The notes: generated by a model not told the origin, from the letters alone. A stretch of 64,000 nucleotides of DNA from Ceratodon purpureus (GCA_014871385.1 CM026426.1:51493120-51557119); one strand, 5' to 3'. Shown: positions 18,925 through 30,805, numbered from the stretch's first letter. Made by a program: numbers and translations.

Positions 18925-19659
18925 AACATAAATAGCGAGAATAATAAATTGAGTGTCACCTCTATAAATATAGATGTTGGCGTCAACTTCACTTTTAGTG
19001 AAACCAGGTTGATTGCAAAAAACCTTGAGCTACTAGGCGAGCTTTTTGCTTTATAATGGTATTATTGGGACCATATATGGTTTTAAAATCCATTTGCAAC
19101 CAACAGTAGTACGTTGAGGAGGTAAAATAGTAAGTTCCCAAGTATCATTTTTAGGTAAAGATTGGAATTCTGAATTAATAGCATCCTGCCACTCTTTAGA
19201 CTGAGGGTTAGATAAGGCTTCTTCATAAGATAAGGGGTCTGAAACAATAAATATCCAAGGTTTCTTTTTACTCTTGGTCTTGGGAGGTCGACCTTTGATG
19301 GTTTCTATAAGTCTTTCAGGAGACTTACGGGATCTTTTAGGACGGATGGGAATTGAAGAAGAAGGGGAAGTATTGCAAGTTGGAGATGAATCATCAATGG
19401 TTGGTGTAGAAGGAGCAAAAGACTGTGGACTGGGATCTAGGCCATAATATTCATATAACTTTAAAAGGAATTGTGGAGTATGTTGTTCACCTCTAGATTG
19501 ACTATCACTTGAAGTAGTGAGAGGAGTTGATGGAGATGGTTCATTTTGAGATGGTGTATTTGGAATGTTAAGTGGATTGGGAGCTTGAGCCTGAACTTGA
19601 GGTTGTAAAGGTAAAGGTAAAGGATTTTGAATAGGTAAAATTTGAATTGGGTGAATCAT
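18925..19659 (-). pseudogene. Copia integrase-RT linker and RT start, RT core deleted
   Basis: This is a Pro/Ser/Gln-rich linker followed by the conserved RT start (EWQDAINSEF, then GCKWILKPY). Immediately afterwards the frame stops and the sequence jumps to the region just before YVDD, so RT motifs between KWIxK and the catalytic YVDD (~130 residues in intact elements) are missing. This deletion abolishes RT activity. Confidence 0.8.
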
Positions 19660-19746
19660 TGGAATTTTGAGAGGGACTGTATATGGTTTTAATAAATCTG
19701 CCAGTAAGGATAAATCATCATGAGTAGAATCAGAATGATTCTCTTT

Positions 19747-20739
19747 TTATTTTGAAATTTTAAAATCATTTTTTTGAAAAATGACATTCCTAGATATAAT
19801 GATTGATCTATTGGATTTGGCTTGTAATTGATAGCCTTTAATTCCACTTGGATAACCCAAAAACCAACATATAGGACTTTTCTCAGAGAGAGCAGACTTC
19901 TTTCTTTGCTCCTCAGGTATTAAAGCATATGCAGTGCACCCAAAGGTTCGAAGATGAGTTAAGTTAGGTTTTCGGCCAGTCCAAAGTTCATATGGTGTTT
20001 TATTATAAACTGCTTTGGTAAGTAATCTATTTTGTAGATAATTAGCAGTAAGAACTGCTTCACCCCAATATGCAGATGAAAAATTTGCATGATGAAGCAT
20101 GCTTAAAACAGCTTCAATAAGGGTTCTATTTTTCCTTTCGGAAACACCATTTTGCTCCCGGCTATATGGATTAGTGAAGTCACAATATATGCCATGTTCA
20201 ATACAAAAGTTTGAAAAATTGTCCGATATGTATTCACCTCCTACATCACTTCTTAAGGCTTTAATTTTGTAGCCAGAATATGTTTCCGCAAATGCCATAT
20301 ATTCTTTGAATTTGGAAAAGGCTTGAGATTTATATTTGAGTAGATAAACTATAGTATATCTACTAAAATCATCTATAAAAGTGATGAAATATTGAAAACC
20401 TGTCTGAGTTAGAGTTATTTTTCCTTTGATGTCGGAATGAATTAAATCAAGTAAATTAGAAGTTCTTGAATATGATATTTTAGGAAAACTAAGTTTGTGT
20501 TGCTTGCCTATGATACAAGACTCACAAAAAGGTTTAGTTTCTTTAATATATTTTAAGTTGATTCCTTCAACTAAATTTTTATTTACCAATTCTTGTAAGC
20601 GTGGAAAACTGACATGACCTAGTCGTTTGTGCCAGTTGATAATTAAGTCTGTACTTGTGGAATACACTGCTTGTTCTCCTTGTAATGGAATTGGAGTAAT
20701 TACATTATTTGCAAGATTATTAGAAATAGAGTGACCCAA
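19747..20739 (-). CDS. Copia integrase, open frame
   Basis: The 330-codon frame includes the zinc-binding HHCC region (HKRLGHVSFP, then CESCIIGKQ) and the catalytic core with DDE residues (HSDIKG, then LRSDVGGEY, then NGVSERKNRTL). The GKKPNL-like region near the end reads GRKPNLTHLRTFGC. The catalytic residues appear intact. The frame itself is unbroken, although the rest of the element is dead. Confidence 0.85.
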   Translation of the reverse strand: MGHSISNNLANNVITPIPLQGEQAVYSTSTDLIINWHKRLGHVSFPRLQELVNKNLVEGINLKYIKETKPFCESCIIGKQHKLSFPKISYSRTSNLLDLIHSDIKGKITLTQTGFQYFITFIDDFSRYTIVYLLKYKSQAFSKFKEYMAFAETYSGYKIKALRSDVGGEYISDNFSNFCIEHGIYCDFTNPYSREQNGVSERKNRTLIEAVLSMLHHANFSSAYWGEAVLTANYLQNRLLTKAVYNKTPYELWTGRKPNLTHLRTFGCTAYALIPEEQRKKSALSEKSPICWFLGYPSGIKGYQLQAKSNRSIIISRNVIFQKNDFKISK

Positions 20740-20784
20740 AATATAGAGATCATTTTCAAGGTGGCAAGTGGCAATTAGTTGAGT

Positions 20785-21999
20785 TTAAGAATTATATAAA
20801 GTAGCAGTACAACCTTGTATACTGAAATTGCCTCCAGCTTCAGCTAGTTGTTTAACTGAGAATAAATTACATCTTAGATTAGGGACATGTAGGACATCAG
20901 GAATAATTTTCTGAATGCCATTTGAAAGAATGATTTTAAAATTGCCAATGCCTTGAATGGCATGGGGTGTACCGTCAATAGTGTACGCATGTTGATTATA
21001 AGCCATGTGTCTTGTGGCTCCACTATCAACAATCCAGGTATTTTGGTTGGTAAGTTGAGTATTATAAGCTGCTATGTATAACAATTCTTTATTATTATTA
21101 TTATTATTATTAGTTGAAGTAGTGTTTTGAGTCCCATTTGTTTCATCATAAATCCATTTTCGACTATCTCGTTGGTGGTGATTAGGCTTGCCACAATAAA
21201 AACATACTAGAGGCCTTTGATTATAGGATCTGTTCGAATTTGATTGATTATTATTTTGATAAGCAGATTGAAAATTAAACGGTCGGTTTTTAGATTGATA
21301 CCTTTGATAATTCTTATTATTTTGAAAGTTTTGATGATTCGGATAATTTTTAGTGTTATAAGGCCGAGATGAAAATTTTGAATATCCTTGTTTATTCCAA
21401 GGTTTATTGTTTCTCAAGGCCAAGGCTGATGAAGACAAAGAAGAAGATTCAATTACGTTATCTAAATTTTTGATCATCATTTCTTCTTGTAATAAATAGG
21501 TAATCAATGTTTGGAGACTCAAAGTTTGTCCTCGTATGGAGATTAAGAAGTTTCTATAGCTAAGTGGCATGCTTCGCATTAAGGCTAAAACAGCGTCTTC
21601 ATCACTCATTGGAGAACCTGCTGCTGATAATTGGTCAAGAAGGGTTCTGAATGTATGTAGGTGCTTTGTCATACTTTCATTTTCCTTCATTTCCAATACC
21701 ATTAGCTGTTCTCTGAGATACATTTTGGTAACAGAATCCTGTGATTCAAACAATCAACACAGTTCCTCCCATGCATCTTTTGATGTATCAAGTGCAGTAA
21801 TGTCGGAAACTTGGCTGAGTTCCAAGCAGTTGGTAATTATTGCCAATGAATTTGTATCTTTTGTGTACCATTCGTCTTTACTGCCAGCACCAGTGGCTGG
21901 TGTGTGAGTGATGGTACCGCCTGGTGTGGCTGGTGGTGTGGTGGGTAGGATCTCACTGCCATCAACCACACTGTATAATTTTTCAGATTTGAGAACCAA
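20785..21999 (-). pseudogene. Copia gag and protease with one in-frame stop
   Basis: Two frames in the same phase (21754-21999 and 20785-21753) are separated by a single TGA. The gag part shows the UBN2-like region (LREQLMVLEMKENESM, then LPLSYRNFL). The zinc knuckle reads CFYCGKPNHHQRDSRK, with the expected final Cys replaced by Ser. The protease follows with the catalytic WIVDSGATRHM. An Asn-rich stretch lies between knuckle and protease. Confidence 0.8.
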
Positions 22000-22186
22000 T
22001 TTTAAATTGTGTTTCCATACTTGGAAGTATGCTCCGTTGATTTTTGTAACATTTCTTAGATTGTATATATTAAATTAAGACATGATGTATGTCAAAATGT
22101 TTTCTTGTGAAGATAATCAATTGTAAATAAACAATAAGAACTGAAGTATTGAGGATGGAGGTGAAGCACCTCCATCTTATAAGCTC

Positions 22187-22198
22187 GCTCTGATACCA
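22187..22198 (-). other. Primer-binding site, initiator Met tRNA type
   Basis: On the minus strand the 12 bases read TGGTATCAGAGC, the standard plant Met-tRNA primer site. They immediately follow the LTR end (TCTATCA). This fixes the element's orientation and the inner edge of its 5' LTR. Confidence 0.9.
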
Positions 22199-22450
22199 TG
22201 ATAGAAAGAGTGAAAGCATAATTTTATATTAATAAAGAGGAAGATACCCAGTTTATATAGAGTGGTTTACACCTTCTGAAGGTGAAGGGTCACACCCTTT
22301 GCCTACACTAATTGTAGATAGTCTAACAGATGTAGGAGGAGGCTCCTCCAATGCCAAAGCTGCCCGTGGATGCAGTAATAACTGATGGGTGTCTTGGGTC
22401 GCTAGAGAAGTGAGAGGTGGTTAGTGATGTCACGACCGTTTTGGTTGTCC
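22199..22450 (-). repeat. Copia 5' LTR, outer edge approximate
   Basis: The inner edge is at 22199 next to the primer site. A TATATAAA box (minus strand, 22252-22259) marks the promoter. No matching 3' LTR was found, so the outer edge cannot be set by comparison. 22450 is an estimate based on where LTR-like composition fades. Confidence 0.5.
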
Positions 22451-23902
22451 AATTGAAGAATACAAAATAATTCATTATTATGAATGTTACAAAGCAATGT
22501 TAGGGTGTGTGTATTATAAAATACTCTTTGCAATACCGGTATATGAAGCCCTCTTAATGAACACAAGAACAAGTTTAACTAAACCGAACACCTCCTTAAT
22601 TGATGCATAAAACTGCAAGCTAGAGGCAAGAATATCAATAAACTTGAAATGGAGGCATCAAAGGGCTAATTACGGACCTCTTTGACTACTACCAAGAAAG
22701 GAACTGTTATCTAGAGATGCTCCACGCAGATGTTAGAGGATTCTATGCAATGTAGCTACCGGCTAGGTGGAACTCAGTAGCTCACAAAGATGATGTCTAA
22801 AACTTATACCGACGTCGAAATCAACATCTAAACAATTTACTTACTGTATAACGCAACCTCTAAGCGCAATGCCCCCTTTTCCTAGTTGGAGCACGTCGTG
22901 TGCCCAGATCGGAGGTGGCTTAAACCTATGTGTGGGTTTGCTGCACTATATCGTGATCCGAAGCCATTTGTCGTTGGAATCACTAATGCTCAATTCCTAG
23001 CGATGTGTCCTAGAGTAGGTTACGAAGGGTGTCTCACGTATAGGATTATGCACCGGCCAGAGTGCGTCACGGGGAATTAAGTGCCTGAGTGCGGGACGCA
23101 CAAGGACGCTGAATTCCGCGGGGCGCGCGAGGGCCAGTGTGTAACCCGACGTTAAGCTCGTGGGGCTCCGATGAGATTCACACCATTGGACCTAATTTCA
23201 CCGATGAAGTTTCGCAGATGAAGTTTCGCCGATGGAGTTTTTGCCTGTTTTGACAATACGATGCACAATTAAAAATTTAATCGCGTATTGTACGATTAAA
23301 CACTTGGATGGGGGGCCCCACGGATTTTCCGCGGGATTAAATGCGCCGTTTTGTACAGGGCCATAGACCAAGAGTGCTTAACGGAGGGGTGGGCATGTGG
23401 GCTCTACGGCCATGACCATGGCATGTCTACTGTCTCGAGAGAGTTAGGGAACCCAATTGTTGGATTCAAGGTGAACACTGGATAGATTAAAAAAATTTTC
23501 ATAAAAGTTTGGAGAGAGGTAGAGGGGTGGGACTGTGAGGAAGAGGAGAAATGGTACCAGATTTTGTCCATGAAAAATAGGACAAAAGACTGGATGCATT
23601 TACAAATAAATCTATTATGTCAATATTGACCAATCAGCGTGACGATATTAAATGGAAGGCGGGTTTAGATGATGATGAGATACTAAGAGATGACTCGGAT
23701 CAAAAATTCAGTTTTCTCTTATTACATTGACATTGAAATTGCAGATCATCTTGAGTTGTATGTTGAAAACATTGAAGAGTGCAATTTTATTCCTTCCTTC
23801 CTATTCTGTACGTAGAGATTCATGATCCGTTCCTTTCATTCTATGTTGCATGATGTTCGTCCTGCATTTCCACAGGTTATCTACTGTTATTTCTTCCCAG
23901 TG
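22451..23902. other. Spacer with a short tandem repeat
   Basis: No gene is supported. At 23203-23245 a ~15-bp unit (GATGAAGTTTCGC type) is repeated three times. Around 23260-23310 there are AT-rich near-palindromes (TTAATCGCG, then GTACGATTAA). The CATGGC-type motif at ~23400 resembles 17840. ORF 22886-23080 is short and unrecognised. Confidence 0.4.
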
Positions 23903-23905
23903 TCA

Positions 23906-24139
23906 TTAACAGACTCTCGTTGACATGTTGCTCTCGAAATATTCAGCACTGGATTCCCTATTCCACCGCTTTAGTTCTGGAGAATGGATGATGTGCATTC
24001 TTGGAAGTTTCTTTTCATACTCCAAGACACATTGCCAGAATGCTGAAGCAGATTGCACATAGATGTTATTTGCGTCGCAATGTAAACAAATGCTTAGAAA
24101 GCGGATACCGAAACACGTTTTTGCCCAATTCTTGATCAC
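23906..24139 (-). CDS. Unassigned short frame below the membrane-protein gene
   Basis: A 77-codon minus-strand frame with an ATG and mixed composition, several Cys and aromatic residues. It overlaps the end of the candidate last exon by 4 bases in another frame. It could be a further exon or chance. No family is recognised. Confidence 0.15.
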   Translation of the reverse strand: MIKNWAKTCFGIRFLSICLHCDANNIYVQSASAFWQCVLEYEKKLPRMHIIHSPELKRWNRESSAEYFESNMSTRVC

Positions 24140-24795
24140 CTCTGCGACTTTCGAACAAGCGTCTCGGCGTTCGGTGTTTGATGAGATATATGAATTGGTT
24201 TTCTCGTAAACAAAGGATTCGTACCAACTACAACCATTTGACGAGAGCTCGGCAACGTTTTGGGCCTGGACATGCGTTTCCCACCATTGCCTGCAGTTCC
24301 TTGGAAATACTTCTTCCGCAGGAACCCTCTGCTCACAGTCAGCATTTGGTCAATAATGATCCCCGCTATCGATCTGGGCAACATTGTTGCAGCTCTCATC
24401 AACTTTGTTCCCTTGGCAGCATCTCCTGTTTCCGCTGAGCTGCTACTTGGCTGACCAATCTTCGTCCTACTTCGAAACTTGCTGTTCCCGACCGTGCCTG
24501 GACAAGGTGCAACTAGTGTTGTTTCCAAGCACTTGAGAGTTGATTCAGCTTCGGGCTCTGCAACTACAGTGGTAGTTTCCTCCTCTAGTTTTGATGTCCC
24601 CGCATTTATTATTGACAGCGAGCATACCCCCGAGCTTGTGTTTAGTTCTGAGCTCGATGATGCCTCGGAAGTGACTATTGCGTCCCGACTAGAGAGTTTC
24701 TTCATTTTTTCTTTCGTGTCCAGAGGAGCCTTTCGAATTGCGCTAGATTTGTGCGGATCTTCACCTTTTCCAGAAAGAATCCACCTGCGTATCCA
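24136..24795 (-). CDS. Candidate last exon, disordered Ser/Thr-rich tail
   Basis: A long frame (~220 codons) begins at an ACGCAG|GTGG acceptor-like site near 24795 and runs to a stop at 24136. The encoded segment is rich in Ser, Thr, Glu and Lys with no folded domain apparent, apart from a possible hydrophobic stretch (SIAGIIIDQML). An internal ATG at 24705 could instead start a separate small gene. Its position and strand suit the C-terminal tail of the multi-exon gene upstream on this strand. Confidence 0.4.
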   Translation of the reverse strand, partial: WIRRWILSGKGEDPHKSSAIRKAPLDTKEKMKKLSSRDAIVTSEASSSSELNTSSGVCSLSIINAGTSKLEEETTTVVAEPEAESTLKCLETTLVAPCPGTVGNSKFRSRTKIGQPSSSSAETGDAAKGTKLMRAATMLPRSIAGIIIDQMLTVSRGFLRKKYFQGTAGNGGKRMSRPKTLPSSRQMVVVGTNPLFTRKPIHISHQTPNAETLVRKSQR

Positions 24796-25152
24796 TTGAG
24801 ATCGTCACACTGAGTTTACTAACTTCAAACTTTAGAAGGAACCATTTCGAAGACTACTGTTTTATGTGAACTATTATAGCAGCAAAAAGAAATCAATAGG
24901 CTTACAGGTCCCAGAGCCGTTTTCCTCTAGCCGCATGATTGTCAATTTCGTCGACACACTGTTTTATACCAAAGTCAATCATCACAAAACGCACCCAGTC
25001 AATGAGTCCACAGAAAATGAGGGAGCATTATACCACATGGAAACGATAGTACCGAGTTTCTAATCTCCCGAAGCTGGGTGTTTCCTAATAACGATTCGAA
25101 AACAACCACCTTCAGAGAATGCCAGTCTCTGATACTGCATGCCGATACTTAC

Positions 25153-27300
25153 TCTGGGTTGAGAACTCTCCAGTGAACCTACCTGGAATGGGCTGTCACG
25201 AGAAACAAATGCAATAAAATTGATTATCAGAGCAAGAGCAAAGTAAATTACGTCTGACCATGACGTATATCTGAGGTTAAGATTGAGATGGCGCCAACAC
25301 ACAAAATTTGGAGATGTATTGCTATGCTCAACCTGCAAGAGGTATGGACAGCTCAATCAACTTACTTTCAGAACTTAAAGACAAACCCCAGGGATATAAA
25401 GCCAAAGATACCCAGAATCCATGAATAAAATCAAGATCAAATCGAAATATCTAAGAGTAGTCCTACCGGGAGGCCCACTCGAACTTTCAACACGATGTGG
25501 CCTTGTAACTCATACGCAGCCTTGAAGTTCTCAATCACACTTGACATGCTGCAAAGTTGGAATGAGCATTCAATTCAGGTAGTAACCTGACCCATTAACG
25601 ATAATGAACTCCATTTTGTTCATCATCACATCGGGAACAAACTATGTACATTGATTAGAAGCTTGCAGCAAGCAAACAATCTTCAAGGTGCTCATTGTGG
25701 ATAACCTGTCAAACATCAGGTCTTTGTTCATAAGATCTGGACAGCGGCTTATCCCGAAAGCACCCCACTTACTACCGTGCTGGACCAGAAGCACAATGTG
25801 TTGATACACCTGCTCCAGATTCAGTACGAAGTCAGTTTCCCGAAGCAATTCTTTATACTAATCGAAGAGGCAAACAGAAACCGAAGACTGATTCTAGAAG
25901 TGCAGCAAATGCATTCGTGAGATAAATAGGGAAAATAAACAATTCAGCAGAAAAGCATCAAGCCAAAATTGCAGAAAATGTTTGAGTTGAGCTCTATCCA
26001 GACGTCGCCACCTGACAACCACCTGAAAACAAGGACTGTATGTTCTGTACTTTTTTGGTGTGTACATTATACCCGTCGATAGGTTTGTCCTTTTATTTTC
26101 AAAATTCTCTACCACGGCTTTACCTTGATCAGTGACAATCATTAGCTCACAATTAACACATTATGCAAAAAGAGACTACCTGACCAGACAATTCAGTTTT
26201 GAACCCCAATGGAACTCGCTCCACGTCAGGTAGGCCAGCCTGCATCCAAATGACCAACACCTGATTCAAGAGCCCGTCTTCGGAACACTACTTGAGCAAA
26301 CAGAAACATCACCAGCGCTACTTGATTCATAATTAATCTAAAATGTTCCAAATTTGTGATTGAAGGAAGAGAAGCTCACAGTCAAATAGAGTGCAACAAA
26401 GACGGCCTCCACACACTTGATGGGTTGTGGTGCATATACAATCTGCCACAGGACATACACGCTCAGCTGCCCGTATAGCACACAACAATGAGAGCAGATT
26501 ACTCGGCTCAAATACAAGAATGTCATGTGTTAAAGATGACAATACGAACGTACACTCAAAAGCATTTTATTTTGTAAAGCAGGGAGAGAGCATTTTCTAC
26601 AACTTCGTACTCCTGAACAACAAGAATTCATAGTGGCTAATAAGTAGTGATTACCATCCTCGCCGTGTCCATTATCTGAGCTAAAGGCCGCAGCTTGTGT
26701 GCATTGAAGTTCGTTTGTGAGTTGAGCCTGTATTGAAATGACCCAATGTACTGCTCCCCAGGTTCCGCGTAAGCCACATTGTAATCGACATAATAAGCTT
26801 CCATGAAATACCAAAGCTTCTCTTCCAAAGAATCAAGTTTAAGGTCATCCTCTTATTAAACATGAAAGCAAAAACCCTAATGCTCAGAAACAGAACATCT
26901 ATATCCTCCTAAGGAACTCAACAACCCTAAAACTACAGCATCCACGATTTACACACGGATGGCTTACCTACCTGTTTCAAAGCTTTAAGGCGTGGCTTCG
27001 TTAGAAGATTGTTAAAGTTCTCAGGAACTCTAGGTTTCTTGCTCATTAGAGCTGCACTCCCTAAACCAAGCAGTGATGAATCAACATGAGCTGCAACACT
27101 TTCTTCTTGAATCACAGGACTGCGCTCCAGCATTGCTAGCCTGTACACCCGCTTAGAAGCAGACGTAAAGGACTCGGGGAAATTTCTGTGTCTCAAAAAG
27201 TACAGCTTATATCCGATAATGTTCCTCAACAGACTGGAGTTCCTCACCAGCGGTGTACAGAAAAGCTGGAACGTGATGTTACATTTCGTAACCACCCTCT
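25153..27300 (-). CDS. Candidate multi-exon membrane protein gene
   Basis: Several minus-strand exons have good splice sites and mostly matching phase. They are ~27300-26972 (donor GTAGGTAAG), ~26850-26655, 26466-26380, 26260-26180, an exon starting at 26022, 25857-25773, 25548-25467 and 25332-25153 (donor GTAAGTAT). The phase of the 25857-25773 to 25548-25467 junction does not fit, so an exon boundary there is wrong or missing. The exon at 25332-25153 encodes a Trp-containing lead and a clear membrane segment (DVIYFALALIINFIAFV). Another hydrophobic stretch is in 26466-26380. The pattern F-x-L-A-x3-N before the last membrane segment recalls the channel region of IP3/ryanodine receptors, but upstream exons show no recognisable domain of that family, so this is only a hint. 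Confidence 0.5.
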
Positions 27301-27343
27301 TTGATTGAACTTGTTTCTATTTGGGACCCCTCGTCCTATACGC

Positions 27344-27410
27344 AGGGTAAGCTCCTGGACTGCGGTGGTTCATGGAAATAAGCATTCACCTCGCTCCAGG
27401 AGCTTACCCT
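27344..27410. repeat. 16-bp perfect inverted repeat (hairpin)
   Basis: AGGGTAAGCTCCTGGA at 27344-27359 is perfectly inverted at 27395-27410, with a 35-nt loop. It lies just upstream (minus-strand sense) of the candidate exon ending ~27300, inside a likely intron. It could be a small hairpin RNA, a MITE remnant, or chance. Confidence 0.85.
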
Positions 27411-27714
27411 ACACATACCATCACCCTAACATGCCAGAAAACAGTAAAGAAAACCAGGTATCTATAGAACCCACAAGGTGAGGCTCTGAGGCTATAAAGG
27501 ACCAGAAACCACGCAGTCATTTTTAGGTGACCAATGCTGATGAGGGATTCAGATGATACGAAATTTTCTGAGGCTTTTCATGAGCACTAAGCATCTGGAC
27601 ATGGCGGATTCCTCTTTGCTAGGTAAGAGGTTCTACCATCTTATTGAACTCCTGCTTGGTCCGGGTGCGTCGACTGTGAGATTCGCAGAGGCACAATCAA
27701 TGCTGAGGGCTTAC

Positions 27715-27807
27715 TGGAGAAACCCAAGGATTCGGCTGAGGTCCGCGTTCCAAGCCCAACTGCATGAATTCCCCATACAAGAAACCTCGCTCCCCATGCA
27801 CACAGAC
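27715..27807 (-). CDS. Possible upstream exon of the membrane protein gene
   Basis: Between a TTTTCATAG acceptor and a GTAAGCC donor (minus strand) lies a 93-nt segment open in all three frames. One frame reads VCVHGERGFLYGEFMQLGLE. Splice signals are good but the reading frame is not determined, and a link to exons below 27.3 kb is unproven. Confidence 0.3.
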
Positions 27808-27810
27808 CTA

Positions 27811-30790
27811 TGAAAAGACATCAGACAGAAACACGCAGTGTCCACATCTAGCCCTGCAGTGGTGAGCACACAGAGCAAAGTTAAGGCAACCATGTAACAT
27901 CCCCAAAACAGAGTGCTTACAATAGTAATATCCAAGACCACATGAAACAGGTTGCCAAGACAGCTCGAGCCATTAGCACATGAACTGCTAAAATCTTTCG
28001 CAAGGGCATGAGCTGGTAGTTCACACGAAGATAAGAAGCTCTTTTACAATCCAGGTCTATAACCTCTGCCATTTGGACCCCGAAATGACAGCAGAAATCA
28101 TTCTCTCCCTCAGAGCTTCACTGCAACCCACTCTACTTCGTCTGCTCTAAGGCAACGCTTCCAGAATGACGATACTCGATACAACGGAAAACCGAGTGGC
28201 AGAGGAAAGAAGAAGGGGGAAGAAGAGAAGCTTCAGAAGTCAGATCCTGTTCACGTAACCTCGACCGGTAGTAACTGTATATTAGCTTGGGATAGTCAAG
28301 TCCTCTCACTAAGGTGCATGAAGCCGCAAAACAGTACAAAGTGAATCTCAACTGACAACCTAAGAGACCTGAACGTTCACTAGGGACACACATTCTGAAA
28401 TCTCGAACGCGAATAGGTGAAGATCCTTCATCCCTGCGACCTTCAGTTTGCTTGCATGATTTTTCAAGGGATCAATTCCACCTAGAGGTTTATGCCTTCT
28501 GGTGTATTGTCTTCTGGCTGAAGATCCAAAGCGATACGATTAGACTACTTTCTTTCCACCAGGAAGAGTTTCTTACGCGGTGTTTTCCTCGGCCAGATAT
28601 GACCATGTCTATCCATGTCCATCCACAAAGATGCACTAATAACTCCATGGCCACTATGATCGAGTACAGCCTGCAGCACCCCCACCAAGAGGCCGTTACA
28701 AGATGCCATTAAAGACAAGCCATGATTCAGTAAACTCAAGACGTGACGTGATCTCACCAAGATCCATCACCACAAAAAACACACCGAAAACCATAAGGTT
28801 CCAAGAAAAAGAAAAAGATTTAAGGAACCGAATTAGCTCGACTAAAACAAACCGGTCATCACCCCTTGCAACTTATCCTCACAATACACCATTTCACACC
28901 ACACTGGCAACCCCGCACTCAAACTCCCCGTCACGCTGATGCATTGACCCCAGTGAGCTGAACACGATGTCAATCCACCTTCACAACCAGTCTGAGTACC
29001 AAGTTACTCAACCTCACGTACTAGATCGACATAAACCCACAGCCTACGCATCTGCAATTGTTAACCATGTGCTCAATCCATGCCTAGCTGACCACCAGCG
29101 TGATTGCTGCTGCCGGATTCACGCTTGCCGACCAGCAGAGATCATCTTGGCATCATCGCATAATCGAACTCAAGTTAATAAAGGTACGTCGCACAGAACA
29201 CCTGACTTCTGTGGAGTCCTGTCAAGGTCACCAAGCTGGGCATGGATGGGCCCCAAAGTCATGAACAGCATGGGTTAAAGTTTACAACATGTCCACACCA
29301 CAGTGACCACACCTCACCTGCCAGGATTTCAATAATCAAGAAGTAGAGCACTGCTCACTGCTCCTGCTCGCTGCGACCACGTGGTCCTGCTTTACAACAA
29401 CTTGGTGATGGAGGAGCAGATGCTGCAGTCGGAGCATGTTCGCTGTGTAGAAGCGATGGGGGTGAAAGGACACTCTCTGTGATGGGAGTTAAGTAGGGAA
29501 TATGCTGTCTGTTGGCGATACGGTTTCTATTAGCTATTTTCCACTTCTGTAGGCTGGCTTGCACCACTTTTGATCTCACTGCGTCGTGTCCCTTGTCTAA
29601 TTGAAGATATTTTACCACTCTGCTCCGAGTCTTAACTTCACCACTCCTAATGTAGAGGTTCCTAATTCCAATGTAACTCCTCGTTTTCAACCGTTTTTCA
29701 ACAATCTGAAGCTACTGAGAGACTGGGACAAAACCGTTAGTACATTTGGATGGTTTTCAACACTTGTATGACACAGAGGTATCATAAAGATTTACATGTC
29801 CGCTTGTCGAGAAAAGTGTCGGATAATGTATCAACCTTACATGTTCGTATGCATGTATGCATGTAGATAAATGTATGTATCATTATAAGTGAAAATATCA
29901 AAATAAAGTTTCTTATATTTCATATTCATGCTTATATTATACACAATACAAACCATACATTTTACTAGGCCACCTTGTTCTTCTGTGCAATTTTTAGGGA
30001 AATTTCTATTTCTTCAATGCCTTTCAGGATTAGAAGATGATGTAATACTACAATACCAACCCTATAATTGTAATTTCTACTGAAATTTCCTCTCATAAAT
30101 GCCACTCATGTACCATTGTGCTTTGATTAGATTTTAATATAAAGCCAACACGGAAGTCTTAAGTAACAGACAAAAGTTACTGTTACGACTATTACTACTT
30201 CTCATGTGCTGAACTCGATGCTGCATGACGCTATGATGCACAATCATCTGTGGAAAGACTGCATGGCCTTAATTCTGCTTGGAGAGACTACTTCGACACC
30301 ACTTTGGAGTAGACGACACTAGAGTTTACCTGAATGAATATTCCAAGTTGTGCCCAATTCATTCCTTGTCAACAGCAAGACTCCGGTTAGCGATTTCGTT
30401 TTTGTAAGAAACCTCCCAACACGTTTGCCACCAACTCTTAAACAAAAAGACAAAGGAAAGATAAAAACTCAATATATCTATAATAGAACTACAAAGATCA
30501 AAATATATTGACTGAAGGCTCACCACCCAACCATAGAAAAGTGATCACCAAAGAAGTGTCTCACCTTCTCATCCCCAAGCCTTTATATACTAGTTCCTTC
30601 TCAAAAGGAACTAGAGTCTATCTCAGACTATGTCTCAAAGTCTAGCCTATTCATAAATCATTCTATCTCCTTTACTCCTATATCTGGAATAAAGATAATC
30701 CACAAATCCTTCTAGGTTCTTCTATCTCTTCAACTCAAAGACTCTTCTAGATCTTTCCATCTTCTTTACTCCTATATCTGGAGTAAAGAT
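27811..30790. other. Spacer with no supported gene
   Basis: Minus-strand frames at 28133-28393 and 29355-29690 and plus-strand frames at 28452-28712 and 28967-29278 have no recognisable domains. They may hold further exons of the minus-strand gene. From 29800 the DNA is AT-rich. A TTATATAC box at 30583-30590 and duplicated CCTATATCTGGA words (30680, 30770) suggest an LTR-like promoter fragment. Confidence 0.4.
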
Positions 30791-30805
30791 AATTCATTAC
30801 CATCA

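Larger units (their letters stand above)
18098..22450 (-). mobile_element. Decayed Ty1/copia retrotransposon
   Basis: Read on the minus strand, it shows an LTR with TATA box, a Met-tRNA primer site, gag with zinc knuckle, protease, integrase, the start and end of RT, and RNase H in copia order. The RT core is deleted, RNase H stops inside its last motif, and no 3' LTR is found near 18.1 kb. It is therefore truncated and non-autonomous. The higher boundary is approximate. Confidence 0.85.

Noticed and set aside
24136-28400. Ciliary membrane protein (TMEM231, meckelin or tectonic type) for the minus-strand gene
   Set aside because: Considered because of the exon pattern and membrane segments, but no characteristic motif of these families could be matched.
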